Assembly (NCBI RefSeq): GCF_012328925.1
Contig: NZ_JAAXLS010000008.1
Coordinates: 62,001-126,000 of the forward strand
Reading direction: 5' to 3'
Length of the DNA stretch: 64,000 nucleotides
Source: Amycolatopsis acididurans
GTDB taxonomy: Bacteria > Actinomycetota > Actinomycetes > Mycobacteriales > Pseudonocardiaceae
Under the pieces are notes generated by a model. That model was not told the DNA's origin. It saw only the letters and a program-made list of their open reading frames with translations, and did no database searches. Positions 51,939 to 61,413 of this stretch are shown here, piece after piece. Position 1 is the first letter of the stretch, and each line of letters begins with the position of its first letter. The position numbers and the translations under genes were made by a program.

Positions 51939-54900
51939 ATGTCTACGCCATCCCCCCTTGCCGAACTGCGGGCGAGGCTGCCCGAGTTGATGCCGCGCGA
52001 CGAGCACCGGCTGCGCCGCCGGATCGACGGTGCCCGCAAAGCACGCGACCAGGAGCGGGTGGCGCGTCAGATCGCCGCCGACATCGAGGCCGCCGAGGTG
52101 CGCATCCAGCTGCGCCGCGAGAGCGTGCCGGAGATCTCCTACCCCGCGGAACTGCCGGTCAGCCAGCGCAAGGACGACATCGCCGCCGCGATCCGCGACC
52201 ACCAGGTCGTGATCGTCGCCGGCGAGACCGGTTCGGGCAAGACCACGCAGCTGCCGAAGATCTGCCTCGAACTCGGCCTCGGCGTGCGCGGGCAGATCGG
52301 GCACACACAGCCGCGCAGGCTCGCCGCGCGGACCGTCGCGGAGCGCATCGCCAGCGAGCTGGGTACCGAGCTGGGCAGCACCGTCGGCTACAAGGTCCGC
52401 TTCACCGACAGCAGCGGCGAGGACACGCTCGTCAAGCTGATGACCGACGGCATCCTGCTCGCCGAGATCACGAGCGACCGGATGCTGCGCCGCTACGACA
52501 CGCTGATCATCGACGAGGCCCACGAGCGCAGCCTCAACATCGACTTCCTGCTGGGCTATCTCAAGCAGCTGCTGCCGCGCCGCCCCGATCTGAAGGTGAT
52601 CATCACCTCGGCGACGATCGATCCGGAGCGGTTCTCCGAGCACTTCGGGGACGCGCCGATCGTCGAGGTGTCCGGCCGCACCTATCCCGTCGAGGTGCGC
52701 TACCGGCCCATCGTCGACCCGGACCAGCCCGAGCTGGAGCGCGACCAGGTGCAGGCCATCTCCGAGGCCGTGGACGAACTCTGCGCCGAAGGTCCTGGAG
52801 ACATCCTCGTTTTCCTCTCCGGGGAAAGGGAAATCCGCGACACCGCCGACGCGTTGTCCAAACAGGACCTTCGCAACACGGAGATCCTGCCGCTGTACGC
52901 GCGCCTGTCCGCGGCCGACCAGCACCGTGTGTTCCAGCGGCACACCGGCCGCCGCATCGTGCTCGCCACGAACGTCGCCGAGACCTCGCTGACGGTGCCC
53001 GGCATCAAGTACGTGATCGACCCCGGCACGGCGCGCATCTCCCGCTACAGCCACCGCACCAAGGTGCAGCGGCTGCCGATCGAACCGATCTCGCAGGCCT
53101 CGGCCAACCAGCGCAAGGGCCGCTGCGGCCGCACCTCCGACGGTATCTGCATCCGCCTGTACACGGAAGCCGATTTCCAGTCGCGGCCGGAGTTCACCGA
53201 TCCGGAGATCCTGCGTACCAACCTCGCGTCGGTGATCCTGCAGATGACCTCGCTCGGACTCGGCGACATCGCCGCGTTCCCGTTCGTGGAACCGCCGGAC
53301 CGTCGCCAGGTCACCGACGGTGTGCAGTTGCTGCAGGAGCTGGGCGCGCTGGAGAACGACAAGCTCACCCGGACCGGCCGGGACCTGGCGCAGCTGCCGG
53401 TGGACCCGAGGCTGGGCCGCATGGTGCTGGAGGCCGCGAAGAACGGCTGCGTCCGCGAAGTGATGATCATCGCCGCCGCGCTGTCCATTCAGGACCCCCG
53501 CGAGCGGCCGTCGGACAAGCAGGAGGCGGCGCAGCAACAGCATGCGCGCTTCGCCGACAAGACCTCGGACTTCCTTGCCTACCTCAACCTGTGGGAGTAC
53601 CTGCGCGAACAGCAGAAGACGCTGTCGGGCAACCAGTTCCGCAGGCTGTGCCGCAACGAGTTCCTCAACTACCTGCGCGTGCGCGAATGGCAGGACATCT
53701 ACAGCCAGCTTCGCCAGCTCGCCAAACCGCTCGGCGTGACGCTCAACGGCGAACCCGCCGATCCACAACGTGTCCACACCTCGCTGCTCGCCGGGCTGCT
53801 GTCGCACATCGGGCTCAAGGACCCCGAGAAGGGCGACTACCTCGGTGCTCGTGGCGCGCGGTTCGCGGTGTTCCCGGGGTCGTCGCTGTTCAAGAAGCAG
53901 CCGCGGTGGATCGCGTCGGCGGAGCTGGTCGAGACGTCCCGGCTGTGGGCGCGGGTCAACGCGCGCATCGAGCCGGAATGGGTCGAGCCGCTGGCCGGGC
54001 ACCTGGTCAAGCGCAACTATTCCGAGCCGCACTGGGAGCGCAAGCGCGGCGCGGTGATGGCCAACGAGCGGGTCACGCTCTACGGCGTCCCGCTCGTCGC
54101 GTCGCGCAAGGTGAACTACGGCCGCATCGATCCCGGGGTCTCGCGGGAGCTGTTCATCCGGCACGCGCTCGTCGAAGGCGACTGGGACACCACCCACAAG
54201 TTCTTCACCGAGAACCGCGCGCTGCTGGACGAGGTCGAGGACCTGGAGAACCGGGCACGGCGGCGCGACCTGCTGGTCGACGAGGGCACCCTGTTCGACT
54301 TCTACGACCGGCGCGTCGGCGAGGAAGTGGTGTCCTCGCGGCATTTCGACACGTGGTGGAAGAAGGTTCGCCGTGAGCAGCCGGACCTGCTCAACTTCGA
54401 AAAGGCGATGCTCATCAACGAGCACGCCGAGCAGGTGCTGGCGTCGGACTACCCCGACGTGTGGGCGCAGGGTTCGCTGCGCTTCGAACTGACCTACCAG
54501 TTCGAGCCCGGCACGGACGCGGACGGGGTGACCGTCCACATTCCACTGCCGGTGCTCAACCAGGTCGGCCCGGACGGGTTCGACTGGCAGGTGCCGGGGC
54601 TGCGCGAGGAACTGGTCACCGCGCTGATCAAATCGCTGCCGAAGCAGCTGCGGCGCAACTTCGTGCCGGCGCCGGATACGGCGAAACTGGTGCTGTCGCG
54701 GGTTTTTCCGCAGGACGGGCCGCTGCTGGACGTGCTGGCGGACGAACTGGAGGCGCTGCGTGGCGTCGCGGTGCCGCCGGATGCGTGGTCCGCGGTGCCG
54801 GACCATCTGCGGATGACCTTCCGCGTGGTCGACGAGAAGGGCCGCAAGGTCGCCGAAGGCAAAGACCTGGAGGCGCTCAAGCGCGAGCTCAGCGGCCAGC

Positions 54901-55793
54901 TGCGCGCGACGATCTCCAAGGCCGCCAACGACATCGAACGCGGCGGGCTGACCAACGCCGCGTTCGGCGAGCTGCCGAGGGTCTTCGAAGGCAAGCGCCG
55001 CGGGCACGACGTGAAGGCGTATCCGGCGCTGGTGGACGAGGGCGAGACGGTCGCCGTGCGGATGCTGGACACGCCGGTGCAGCAGGGACAGCAGATGTGG
55101 CTGGGCACGCGGAAGCTGCTGCGGCTGAACCTGTCCTCGCCGATGAAGTTCATCAGCCGGAACCTGAGCAACGCGTCGAAGCTCGTACTGGGCCGCAATC
55201 CGCACGGTAGCGTCGCCGGCCTGCTGGAGGACTGCGTCGACTGCGCGGTGGACAAGCTGATGGCCGACAACGGCGGCCCGGTCTGGGACGAGGCGGATTT
55301 CGCGGTACTGCTGGAAAAAGTACGCGCCGACGTCAACCCGACCGTCCTGGATGTACTGTCCACGGTGGAGTCGATTCTGCGCGCGGCCAACGACGTCGAG
55401 GCCCGGCTCGCCGACGCACGCGGCCCTGCGGGGTCCCTCGCGGACATTCGCACCCAGCTCGACGGCCTGATCTTCCCCGGTTTCGTCACCGCGACGGGCT
55501 TCGACCGCCTGCCGAACGTGGTGCGCTACCTGCGCGCCATCGAACGCCGCATCGACAAACTGTCCACCGGCGCCGCCCGCGACCTCGAACAGCTGCGGGA
55601 CATCACGTGGCTGCGCGAGGAGTACCAGCACGCGGTCGACGCACTGCCGCCCGGCGTCACTCCCGGCCCGGCCCTGCTGGACGTGCGCTGGATGATCGAG
55701 GAACTGCGGGTGAGCTACTTCGCGCAAACGCTGGGAACCGCGCATCCGGTGTCGGTCAAACGCATCGTGAAGGCGCTCGACGCGGCCGCCTAG
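51939..55793 (+). CDS. hrpA: ATP-dependent RNA helicase HrpA
   Basis: 1284 aa. DEAH-box helicase: Walker A G-E-T-G-S-G-K-T-T (95-103), D-E-A-H (192-195), S-A-T near 226, and the Q-R-K-G-R-C-G-R-T motif VI. After the helicase core come the winged-helix/ratchet, OB region and the long HrpA-specific C-terminal domain. HrpA is a 3'-5' RNA helicase that rescues collided ribosomes in E. coli. No ribosome site is visible; TATCCT ends ten bases before the ATG, so the transcript may be nearly leaderless. Its stop abuts the next stop. Confidence 0.95.
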   Translation: MSTPSPLAELRARLPELMPRDEHRLRRRIDGARKARDQERVARQIAADIEAAEVRIQLRRESVPEISYPAELPVSQRKDDIAAAIRDHQVVIVAGETGSGKTTQLPKICLELGLGVRGQIGHTQPRRLAARTVAERIASELGTELGSTVGYKVRFTDSSGEDTLVKLMTDGILLAEITSDRMLRRYDTLIIDEAHERSLNIDFLLGYLKQLLPRRPDLKVIITSATIDPERFSEHFGDAPIVEVSGRTYPVEVRYRPIVDPDQPELERDQVQAISEAVDELCAEGPGDILVFLSGEREIRDTADALSKQDLRNTEILPLYARLSAADQHRVFQRHTGRRIVLATNVAETSLTVPGIKYVIDPGTARISRYSHRTKVQRLPIEPISQASANQRKGRCGRTSDGICIRLYTEADFQSRPEFTDPEILRTNLASVILQMTSLGLGDIAAFPFVEPPDRRQVTDGVQLLQELGALENDKLTRTGRDLAQLPVDPRLGRMVLEAAKNGCVREVMIIAAALSIQDPRERPSDKQEAAQQQHARFADKTSDFLAYLNLWEYLREQQKTLSGNQFRRLCRNEFLNYLRVREWQDIYSQLRQLAKPLGVTLNGEPADPQRVHTSLLAGLLSHIGLKDPEKGDYLGARGARFAVFPGSSLFKKQPRWIASAELVETSRLWARVNARIEPEWVEPLAGHLVKRNYSEPHWERKRGAVMANERVTLYGVPLVASRKVNYGRIDPGVSRELFIRHALVEGDWDTTHKFFTENRALLDEVEDLENRARRRDLLVDEGTLFDFYDRRVGEEVVSSRHFDTWWKKVRREQPDLLNFEKAMLINEHAEQVLASDYPDVWAQGSLRFELTYQFEPGTDADGVTVHIPLPVLNQVGPDGFDWQVPGLREELVTALIKSLPKQLRRNFVPAPDTAKLVLSRVFPQDGPLLDVLADELEALRGVAVPPDAWSAVPDHLRMTFRVVDEKGRKVAEGKDLEALKRELSGQLRATISKAANDIERGGLTNAAFGELPRVFEGKRRGHDVKAYPALVDEGETVAVRMLDTPVQQGQQMWLGTRKLLRLNLSSPMKFISRNLSNASKLVLGRNPHGSVAGLLEDCVDCAVDKLMADNGGPVWDEADFAVLLEKVRADVNPTVLDVLSTVESILRAANDVEARLADARGPAGSLADIRTQLDGLIFPGFVTATGFDRLPNVVRYLRAIERRIDKLSTGAARDLEQLRDITWLREEYQHAVDALPPGVTPGPALLDVRWMIEELRVSYFAQTLGTAHPVSVKRIVKALDAAA

Positions 55794-57446
55794 TCACTTC
55801 GCGTCGGCGTATACCGAGACCACCGCGGCGTCCATCGGGAAATGCACCGGGCACGACGGGCCGAACATCAGCGCCGCGGCCTCGGCGACCGACGAGTCGA
55901 TCAGCGCGGGCACCTGATCCGCCAGGTCCTCGGGGGCGTGCACGATGACCTCGTCGTGCTGGAAGAACACCAGGTGCGCCGGTTCGGGCAGGCGGCGGCG
56001 CAGTGTCGCCAGCAGGACCGCGGTGAAATCGGCGGCGCTGGCCTGTACCACGAAGTTGCGGGTGAAGCGCCCCCAGTCCCGTGCCGCGCGGCGGGCGCGT
56101 GACTCGTCCGCGTCGGCGGCGCCGGTCAGCGCTCGCCACGCCTGCGACGGCGCGGGCGAGGTGCGGCCCAGCCGCGAGCGCACCCGCTCGCCACGCTCAC
56201 CCGATTGGGCAGCATGCTCCACATAGGACACCGCATCCGGAAAACGCTGGCGCAGCAGGGCGAGCAGCGACGACGCCTCGCCGGCGGTGCCGCCGTACAT
56301 CGCCGACAACATCGCGATCTTGGCGCGGCCGCGGGATTTCTCGTCCAGCGTCGAGAACATCGCCTCCGACAATCGCGCGTAGAGATCCGTGGACGCGGAA
56401 ACGTCGGCGAGCCGCCGGTCGCCCGACAATGCGGTCAGGATGCGTGGCTCCAGTTGCGCCGCGTCGGCCACGACGAGCTTCCAGCCCGGATCCGCCTGCA
56501 CGCACACCCGCAGTGTCTTCGGGATCTGCAGTGCGCCGCCACCGGAACTGGCCCAGCGCCCGGACACCACGCCGCCGACCACCCACGCCGGCCGGAACCG
56601 CCCGTCGCTGACCCACTCGTCCAGCCACGCCCAGCCGTTGGCCGAGTGCAGGCGCGCCAGTTCGCGATACTCCAGCAGCCGGGCCGCGGCCGGATGATCG
56701 ACCTCGCGCAGCACGTGCGCCCGCGCCGACGGGATCGAGATCCCCTCGCGGCCGAACGCACGCACGATCGTGGGCGGGCTGTCCGGGTTGACGGGTTTGC
56801 CGCCGAAGGCCTCGCTCACCCGTGCCGCGAGTTCGGCCAGTTTCTTGGGTCGCTGGCCCGAGGGCACGCGTGGCCCGAGCAGTTCGGTGAGCAGCGAGTC
56901 GTGCACGTCGGCGCGCCACGGCAACCCGTCCGCCGCCATCTCGGTGGCCACCAGCGCGCTCGCCGACTCGGCCGCGACGAGCAGCCGGAACCGCTCCGGA
57001 TGCTCGGTGCCGCGGATTCGCCGCTCCTGCTCGGCCAGCACGGTCTTCGCCGCGTCGACCACCGAGGTGCCGGGCGGCAGGCCCGTCGAGCGGGTCTCGA
57101 ACAGCGCGGGCTGTGCGTCGGCGTGGCTGGGCGCGTCCGGCGGCGGTTCGAGGCCTTGTGCCCTGGCCAGCGCCGCGGCGAGCCCGCGTGGCTCGCCCAT
57201 GCGGCCCTCGTGGCCGAGCAGCAGGCCCTCGGCGAGCATCAGGTCGTGGCAGCGGCCGACGCGCAGCCCGGCGGCGACCAGCGCCGGATAGAGCTGCTGG
57301 ACGGAGGGGAGCACCCAGCGTGGTCGATGCCGGGCTTCCAGCTCCGCCAGATGCGCGGCCAGAGCGGGCTCCTCCAGGGTCCGCCTGCCGGATGGATCGA
57401 GCACCGAACAGGTGCCGTCTTCCTCCTGACCGACGAAGATGTGCAC
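55794..57446 (-). CDS. Atypical family A DNA polymerase (bifunctional 3'-5' exonuclease/polymerase family)
   Basis: 550 aa from GTG 57446 (V-H-I-F-V-G). The C-terminal part is a Pol I palm/fingers: motif A V-A-D-A-A-Q-L-E-P-R, motif B R-x3-K-x3-L-x3-Y-G, and motif C H-D-E (497-499). The N-terminal ~200 residues take the place of an exonuclease domain but show no D-x-E metal motif. No 5'-3' nuclease is present. It is shorter than PolA (about 900 aa) and belongs to an actinobacterial Pol I-like family of poorly known role, possibly DNA repair. Confidence 0.85.
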   Translation of the reverse strand: MHIFVGQEEDGTCSVLDPSGRRTLEEPALAAHLAELEARHRPRWVLPSVQQLYPALVAAGLRVGRCHDLMLAEGLLLGHEGRMGEPRGLAAALARAQGLEPPPDAPSHADAQPALFETRSTGLPPGTSVVDAAKTVLAEQERRIRGTEHPERFRLLVAAESASALVATEMAADGLPWRADVHDSLLTELLGPRVPSGQRPKKLAELAARVSEAFGGKPVNPDSPPTIVRAFGREGISIPSARAHVLREVDHPAAARLLEYRELARLHSANGWAWLDEWVSDGRFRPAWVVGGVVSGRWASSGGGALQIPKTLRVCVQADPGWKLVVADAAQLEPRILTALSGDRRLADVSASTDLYARLSEAMFSTLDEKSRGRAKIAMLSAMYGGTAGEASSLLALLRQRFPDAVSYVEHAAQSGERGERVRSRLGRTSPAPSQAWRALTGAADADESRARRAARDWGRFTRNFVVQASAADFTAVLLATLRRRLPEPAHLVFFQHDEVIVHAPEDLADQVPALIDSSVAEAAALMFGPSCPVHFPMDAAVVSVYADAK

Positions 57447-57566
57447 GTGGCCATTCTGCGCCGACCCACCGACAATCCGGGCAGGGCACTGGTCGAGACA
57501 CGCCTCTTTGACTACTCTTCGGTAACCATCCATACCCTCGGTACGGCCCAACGGAGGTGCCCGCAG

Positions 57567-59177
57567 ATGCTCGTCGGCAAGGTGACGGAGACCACCCGCT
57601 CGATCGAGGTGTTGTGGCGTTCGGGGCTCATTCCGTTCCCGAGAATCGACGAGGGCCTGCAGTCGCTGCTCGCGATGCGCAAGGTGGGCCCGTTCGCCGC
57701 CGCCGTGATGAACGCGGCGCGCCGCCGCCCGCACGCCGTCGGTCTCGTCGATGATCGCGGGCCGCTGACGTTCAAGCAGCTCGATCTGCGGTCCAACGCG
57801 CTGGCCAGGGCCTGGGCCCAGCGTGGGGTGGAGCCCGGGACCGTGCTGGCGGCCCTGTGCCGCGACCACCGCGGGCTGGTGATCACGATGGCCGCCGCGG
57901 GCAAGCTCGGCGCACGCCTGGTGCTGATGAACACGGGCTTCGCGAAGCCGCAACTGGCGGACGTGGCCAAGCGCGAGGGTGTCAGCGTGCTGGTCTACGA
58001 CCAGGAGTTCACCGAACTGCTGTCCGCGATTCCCGACGACGTGCAGCGGTACCTGGCGTGGGTCGACACCGACGACCCGCTGGCCGAGCACAAGATTCCG
58101 GTGCTGGACGAGCTGATCGCCAGCACCGACGACCGCGCGCTGTCGTGGCCGTCGCGCCGGGGTGGTTTCGTTCTGCTGACCAGCGGCACGACGGGTACGC
58201 CGAAAGGCGCGCCGCGGGATCACACGTCGCTGTTCGCCACGGCGCAGTTCCTCGACCGCATCCCGCTGCGCGCGGGCGAATCGACGTACCTGGGCGCGCC
58301 GATCTTCCACGGCACCGGTGTCTCGCAGTTCATCCTGTCGCTGGCGCTCGGCTGCACGGTGGTGATGCGGCGGCGGTTCGACCCGGAGACGACGCTCAAG
58401 GGCGTGCAGGACAACCGGTGCACCGCGCTCGTGCTCGTGCCGACGATGCTGCAGCGGATCGTGGATCTGGGGCCGGAGGTGCTCGGCCGGTACGACACGT
58501 CGTCGTTGCGGATCATCTTCGTCGCGGGCTCGGCGTTGTCGCCGGATCTCGGTAACCGGGCGACCGAGGCGTTCGGCGACGTGGTGCACAACCTCTACGG
58601 TTCGACCGAGTGCGCGGTCGCGACGGTCGCGACGCCCGAGGACTGGCGGCGCGCGCCGGGCACGGTCGGGAAGCCGCCGGTGGGCTGCCGTGTCGCGTTG
58701 TTCGACAAGAACGGGAACCGGGTCACGAAACCGGGCGAAACGGGCCGCGTTTTCGTGGGCAGCGGCCTGAGTTTCCAGGGATACACCGACGGCCGCAAAA
58801 AGGAGACCATCGACGGCTTGCTGTCCACCGGCGACGTCGGCCATTTCGATGAGGACGGTCTGCTGTTCATCGACGGGCGCGACGACGAAATGATCGTCTC
58901 CGGCGGTGAGAACGTCTTCCCGATCGAGGTGGAAAACCTTCTGGTGGAACGCCCGGACATCCTCGAGGCGGCGGTGATCGGCGTCCCTGACGAGGATTTC
59001 GGGCAACGGCTGAAGGCCATCGTGGTGGCCTCCCCCGGCGCGGACCTCGACGCGGACACCCTCAAGGACTACGTCAAACAGAACCTGGCCCGCTACAAGG
59101 TCCCCAGGGACGTGGAGTTCGTGGACAAGCTGCCACGGAACGCGACGGGCAAGGTGCTGCGGAACCAACTGGCGTAA
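57567..59177 (+). CDS. Acyl-CoA synthetase (FadD-like, AMP-forming)
   Basis: 536 aa from ATG 57567 (GGAGG nine bases upstream). ANL superfamily: P-loop-like L-L-T-S-G-T-T-G-T-P-K-G near 200-211, Y-G-S-T-E near 350, S-T-G-D-V-G-H near 415, I-D-G-R-D-D-E-M-I-V-S-G-G-E-N-V and catalytic lysine in N-A-T-G-K-V-L. It activates a carboxylic acid to its CoA thioester, probably a medium or long fatty acid. Divergent from the polymerase; the 120-bp gap must hold both promoters. Confidence 0.9.
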   Translation: MLVGKVTETTRSIEVLWRSGLIPFPRIDEGLQSLLAMRKVGPFAAAVMNAARRRPHAVGLVDDRGPLTFKQLDLRSNALARAWAQRGVEPGTVLAALCRDHRGLVITMAAAGKLGARLVLMNTGFAKPQLADVAKREGVSVLVYDQEFTELLSAIPDDVQRYLAWVDTDDPLAEHKIPVLDELIASTDDRALSWPSRRGGFVLLTSGTTGTPKGAPRDHTSLFATAQFLDRIPLRAGESTYLGAPIFHGTGVSQFILSLALGCTVVMRRRFDPETTLKGVQDNRCTALVLVPTMLQRIVDLGPEVLGRYDTSSLRIIFVAGSALSPDLGNRATEAFGDVVHNLYGSTECAVATVATPEDWRRAPGTVGKPPVGCRVALFDKNGNRVTKPGETGRVFVGSGLSFQGYTDGRKKETIDGLLSTGDVGHFDEDGLLFIDGRDDEMIVSGGENVFPIEVENLLVERPDILEAAVIGVPDEDFGQRLKAIVVASPGADLDADTLKDYVKQNLARYKVPRDVEFVDKLPRNATGKVLRNQLA

Positions 59178-59192
59178 GGCGCCCGCGCGCGA

Positions 59193-60074
59193 TCACCCCC
59201 AGGAGATACCGAAGACGCCCGGCCCGAAGTCCATCGCCACCGCGTGCACCCCGCCCGTCGTGTCGAGGGCCAGTTGGCGCCTGCCCTCGGCGTCCGCGGT
59301 CTGCGAGTACTGCCAGCACGCGACCGGAGGCGCGTCGAACTGAATCTCCAGCAGGTACTCGCGCACGGGGCGCCGGAACTCGCGGTAGTAGGTGTTCTCG
59401 CAGGCCGGGTAGGGCGGACCGGCGTTGGTGAGGGTGTACTCGATCACCTGGGTGTCGCCGCGGTCGATGGGCCGGTCGAACAGCAGCTCCGCCGCTGTCA
59501 ACCCGTACTTCGTGTCGACCTCGACGCGGCCGGCGCTGCAGTTGCGCAACGCGTGCAGCCGGGGCGGGGCCGAACCGCCGTGGTCGTACACGAGCAACCA
59601 CCGGTCCTGGTTGTCCGCGCTGGCCTGGAACACGGCCTTCGCCGTCATCGCGCGCTGGGCACCGTCCTCCGCGATCTCGCACCGATCGTGCAGGCTGACC
59701 AGCTTCAACCGGTGTTGCTGCTCCAGGGCGTGCGGCGCGCCGATGCGTTCCAGCAGCGCCTGCAGGGCCTGCGTCGGGAAGTTCACCGTGCCGGGCTCGG
59801 CGCGTCGCCGTGGATTGCCACGAGGCCGGGGTGGGGGAAGAAGGCGGAGTAGTTCACCCGGCCGGAGACCGAGCACCTCTTCGAGTACCCGCACGGCCGA
59901 GAGCGAACTCTGCCGCTCCGGCTGGCGTTTGCCGGACTGCCAGTAACTGAGCGCGGTGACGCTGATGGGAATGCCGTTGGCCTGCAGGCGCGCCTGTATC
60001 CGGTCGAGGCTCAGCCCACTGCGTGCGATCGAGGAGCGGAGCGCCCTGGAGAATGCGGTCTCGGTTCCGGCCAC
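59193..60074 (-). CDS. XRE-type helix-turn-helix protein with large C-terminal domain
   Basis: 293 aa from GTG 60074 (V-A-G-T-E-T-A-F-S-R-A-L); a GTG at 60140 would add 22 residues and neither has a clear ribosome site. N-terminal HTH: L-S-L-D-R-I-Q-A-R-L, then V-T-A-L-S-Y-W-Q-S-G-K-R-Q-P-E-R. The ~200-residue C-terminal domain with several cysteines and tryptophans is not recognised. A small palindrome, CGTTC-gggg-GAACG, about 30 bp upstream may be its own operator. Divergent from the subtilase. Confidence 0.75.
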   Translation of the reverse strand: MAGTETAFSRALRSSIARSGLSLDRIQARLQANGIPISVTALSYWQSGKRQPERQSSLSAVRVLEEVLGLRPGELLRLLPPPRPRGNPRRRAEPGTVNFPTQALQALLERIGAPHALEQQHRLKLVSLHDRCEIAEDGAQRAMTAKAVFQASADNQDRWLLVYDHGGSAPPRLHALRNCSAGRVEVDTKYGLTAAELLFDRPIDRGDTQVIEYTLTNAGPPYPACENTYYREFRRPVREYLLEIQFDAPPVACWQYSQTADAEGRRQLALDTTGGVHAVAMDFGPGVFGISWG

Positions 60075-60201
60075 TAGGCCTGATGCTAGCAGCGTTCCCC
60101 CGAACGGGTCAGTACTGGTAACTGTGAAACGTTGCCTCACCTGATCCGGTCACGCTTGCATAACTGCGACAACGCCGCATCAGGGTGGGGAGGACACGCT
60201 C

Positions 60202-61404
60202 ATGGGGAAGTCCCGCAAGCTGCTGGCCATCGGGGCTGCCGCGGCAGCCATCGTCGGCGGGAGTACCGCCGCGGCCCAGGCCCAGCAAGGCCAGATCCGT
60301 GACGCCGACACCCCGGGTTCAGTCACGGACAGTTACCTTGTCGTGCTGAAAGACGCGCCGAATGTCACTTCGAAGAGTGAGGCAAAGGCGAACATTCTTT
60401 CGCTGGCCAACAACCTCGGCTACCGCTTCAGCGCCGAGATCTCGCACACCTTCAGCTCGGCGCTGCGCGGCTTCTCCATCAAGGCCAGCCCGGCCGAGGC
60501 CAAGCGCATCGCGGCCGACAGCACCGTCGCCTACGTCGTGCAGAACCACGTGTTCCACGTGGCCGACACCCAGCAGGACCCGCCGTCCTGGGGGCTGGAC
60601 CGCATCGACCAGCGCAACCTGCCGCTCGACTCCTCCTACACCTACTCCACCAAGGCCGACAACGTCACCGCGTACGTGATCGACACCGGCGTGCGCGCCA
60701 CCCACGAGACCTTCGGCGGCCGCGTGTCCGGTGGCAAGGACTTCGTGGACAACGACGACGACCCCAACGACGAGAACGGCCACGGCACGCACGTCGCGGG
60801 CACCATCGGCGGCAGCGAGTACGGCGTGGCCAAGGGCGTGCACATCGTCCCGGTGCGCGTGCTCGACGCGCAGGGCAGCGGCACCACCGAGCAGGTCGTG
60901 GCCGGGATCGACTGGGTCGCCGACAACCACAGCGGGCCCTCGGTCGCGAACATGAGCCTCGGCGGCAGCGTGGACGACGCGCTCGACCAGGCCGTCAAGG
61001 GCGCGATCGCCAAGGGTGTGACGTTCGCCGTCGCCGCGGGCAACGAGAGCACCGACGCCAGCGGCTCCTCGCCGGCGCGCGTTCCCGAGGCGATCACCGT
61101 CGCGGCCAGCGACAAGACCGACAGGCAGGCCAGCTTCTCCAACTACGGCAGCGCCGTGGACCTCTACGCGCCGGGGGTGAACATCACCTCGTCGTGGGGC
61201 AGCAGCGACACCGCCACCGACACGATCAGCGGCACCTCCATGGCCACCCCGCACGTCACCGGTGCGGCCGCCCTTTACCTGGCCGATCACCCGGATGCGA
61301 CCCCCGCTCAGGTGTCCGATGCGCTCACGAGCGCGGCCACGCCGGACAAGATCAGCAACGCCACCGCGGGCACTCCCAACAAGCTGCTCTACACGGCTGG
61401 CTAA
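60202..61404 (+). CDS. Secreted S8 serine protease (subtilase)
   Basis: 400 aa behind GGGGAGGA. Signal peptide 1-28, inhibitor I9 prodomain about 44-120 (Y-L-V-V-L-K-D, H-T-F-S-S-A-L-R-G-F), then a proteinase K/aqualysin-like catalytic domain with Asp161 (V-I-D-T-G-V), His194 (H-G-T-H-V-A-G) and Ser346 (G-T-S-M-A-T-P-H). It should be exported, self-cleaved and act outside the cell on proteins. No C-terminal pre-peptidase domain, so it ends directly after the catalytic core. Confidence 0.95.
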   Translation: MGKSRKLLAIGAAAAAIVGGSTAAAQAQQGQIRDADTPGSVTDSYLVVLKDAPNVTSKSEAKANILSLANNLGYRFSAEISHTFSSALRGFSIKASPAEAKRIAADSTVAYVVQNHVFHVADTQQDPPSWGLDRIDQRNLPLDSSYTYSTKADNVTAYVIDTGVRATHETFGGRVSGGKDFVDNDDDPNDENGHGTHVAGTIGGSEYGVAKGVHIVPVRVLDAQGSGTTEQVVAGIDWVADNHSGPSVANMSLGGSVDDALDQAVKGAIAKGVTFAVAAGNESTDASGSSPARVPEAITVAASDKTDRQASFSNYGSAVDLYAPGVNITSSWGSSDTATDTISGTSMATPHVTGAAALYLADHPDATPAQVSDALTSAATPDKISNATAGTPNKLLYTAG

Positions 61405-61413
61405 TCTGCAGGA

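Noticed and set aside
51702-55745. Very long open frame antisense to hrpA
   Set aside because: It is the mirror of a clear HrpA gene in GC-rich DNA, is Arg/Gln/His-rich, and has no recognisable domain or ribosome site.
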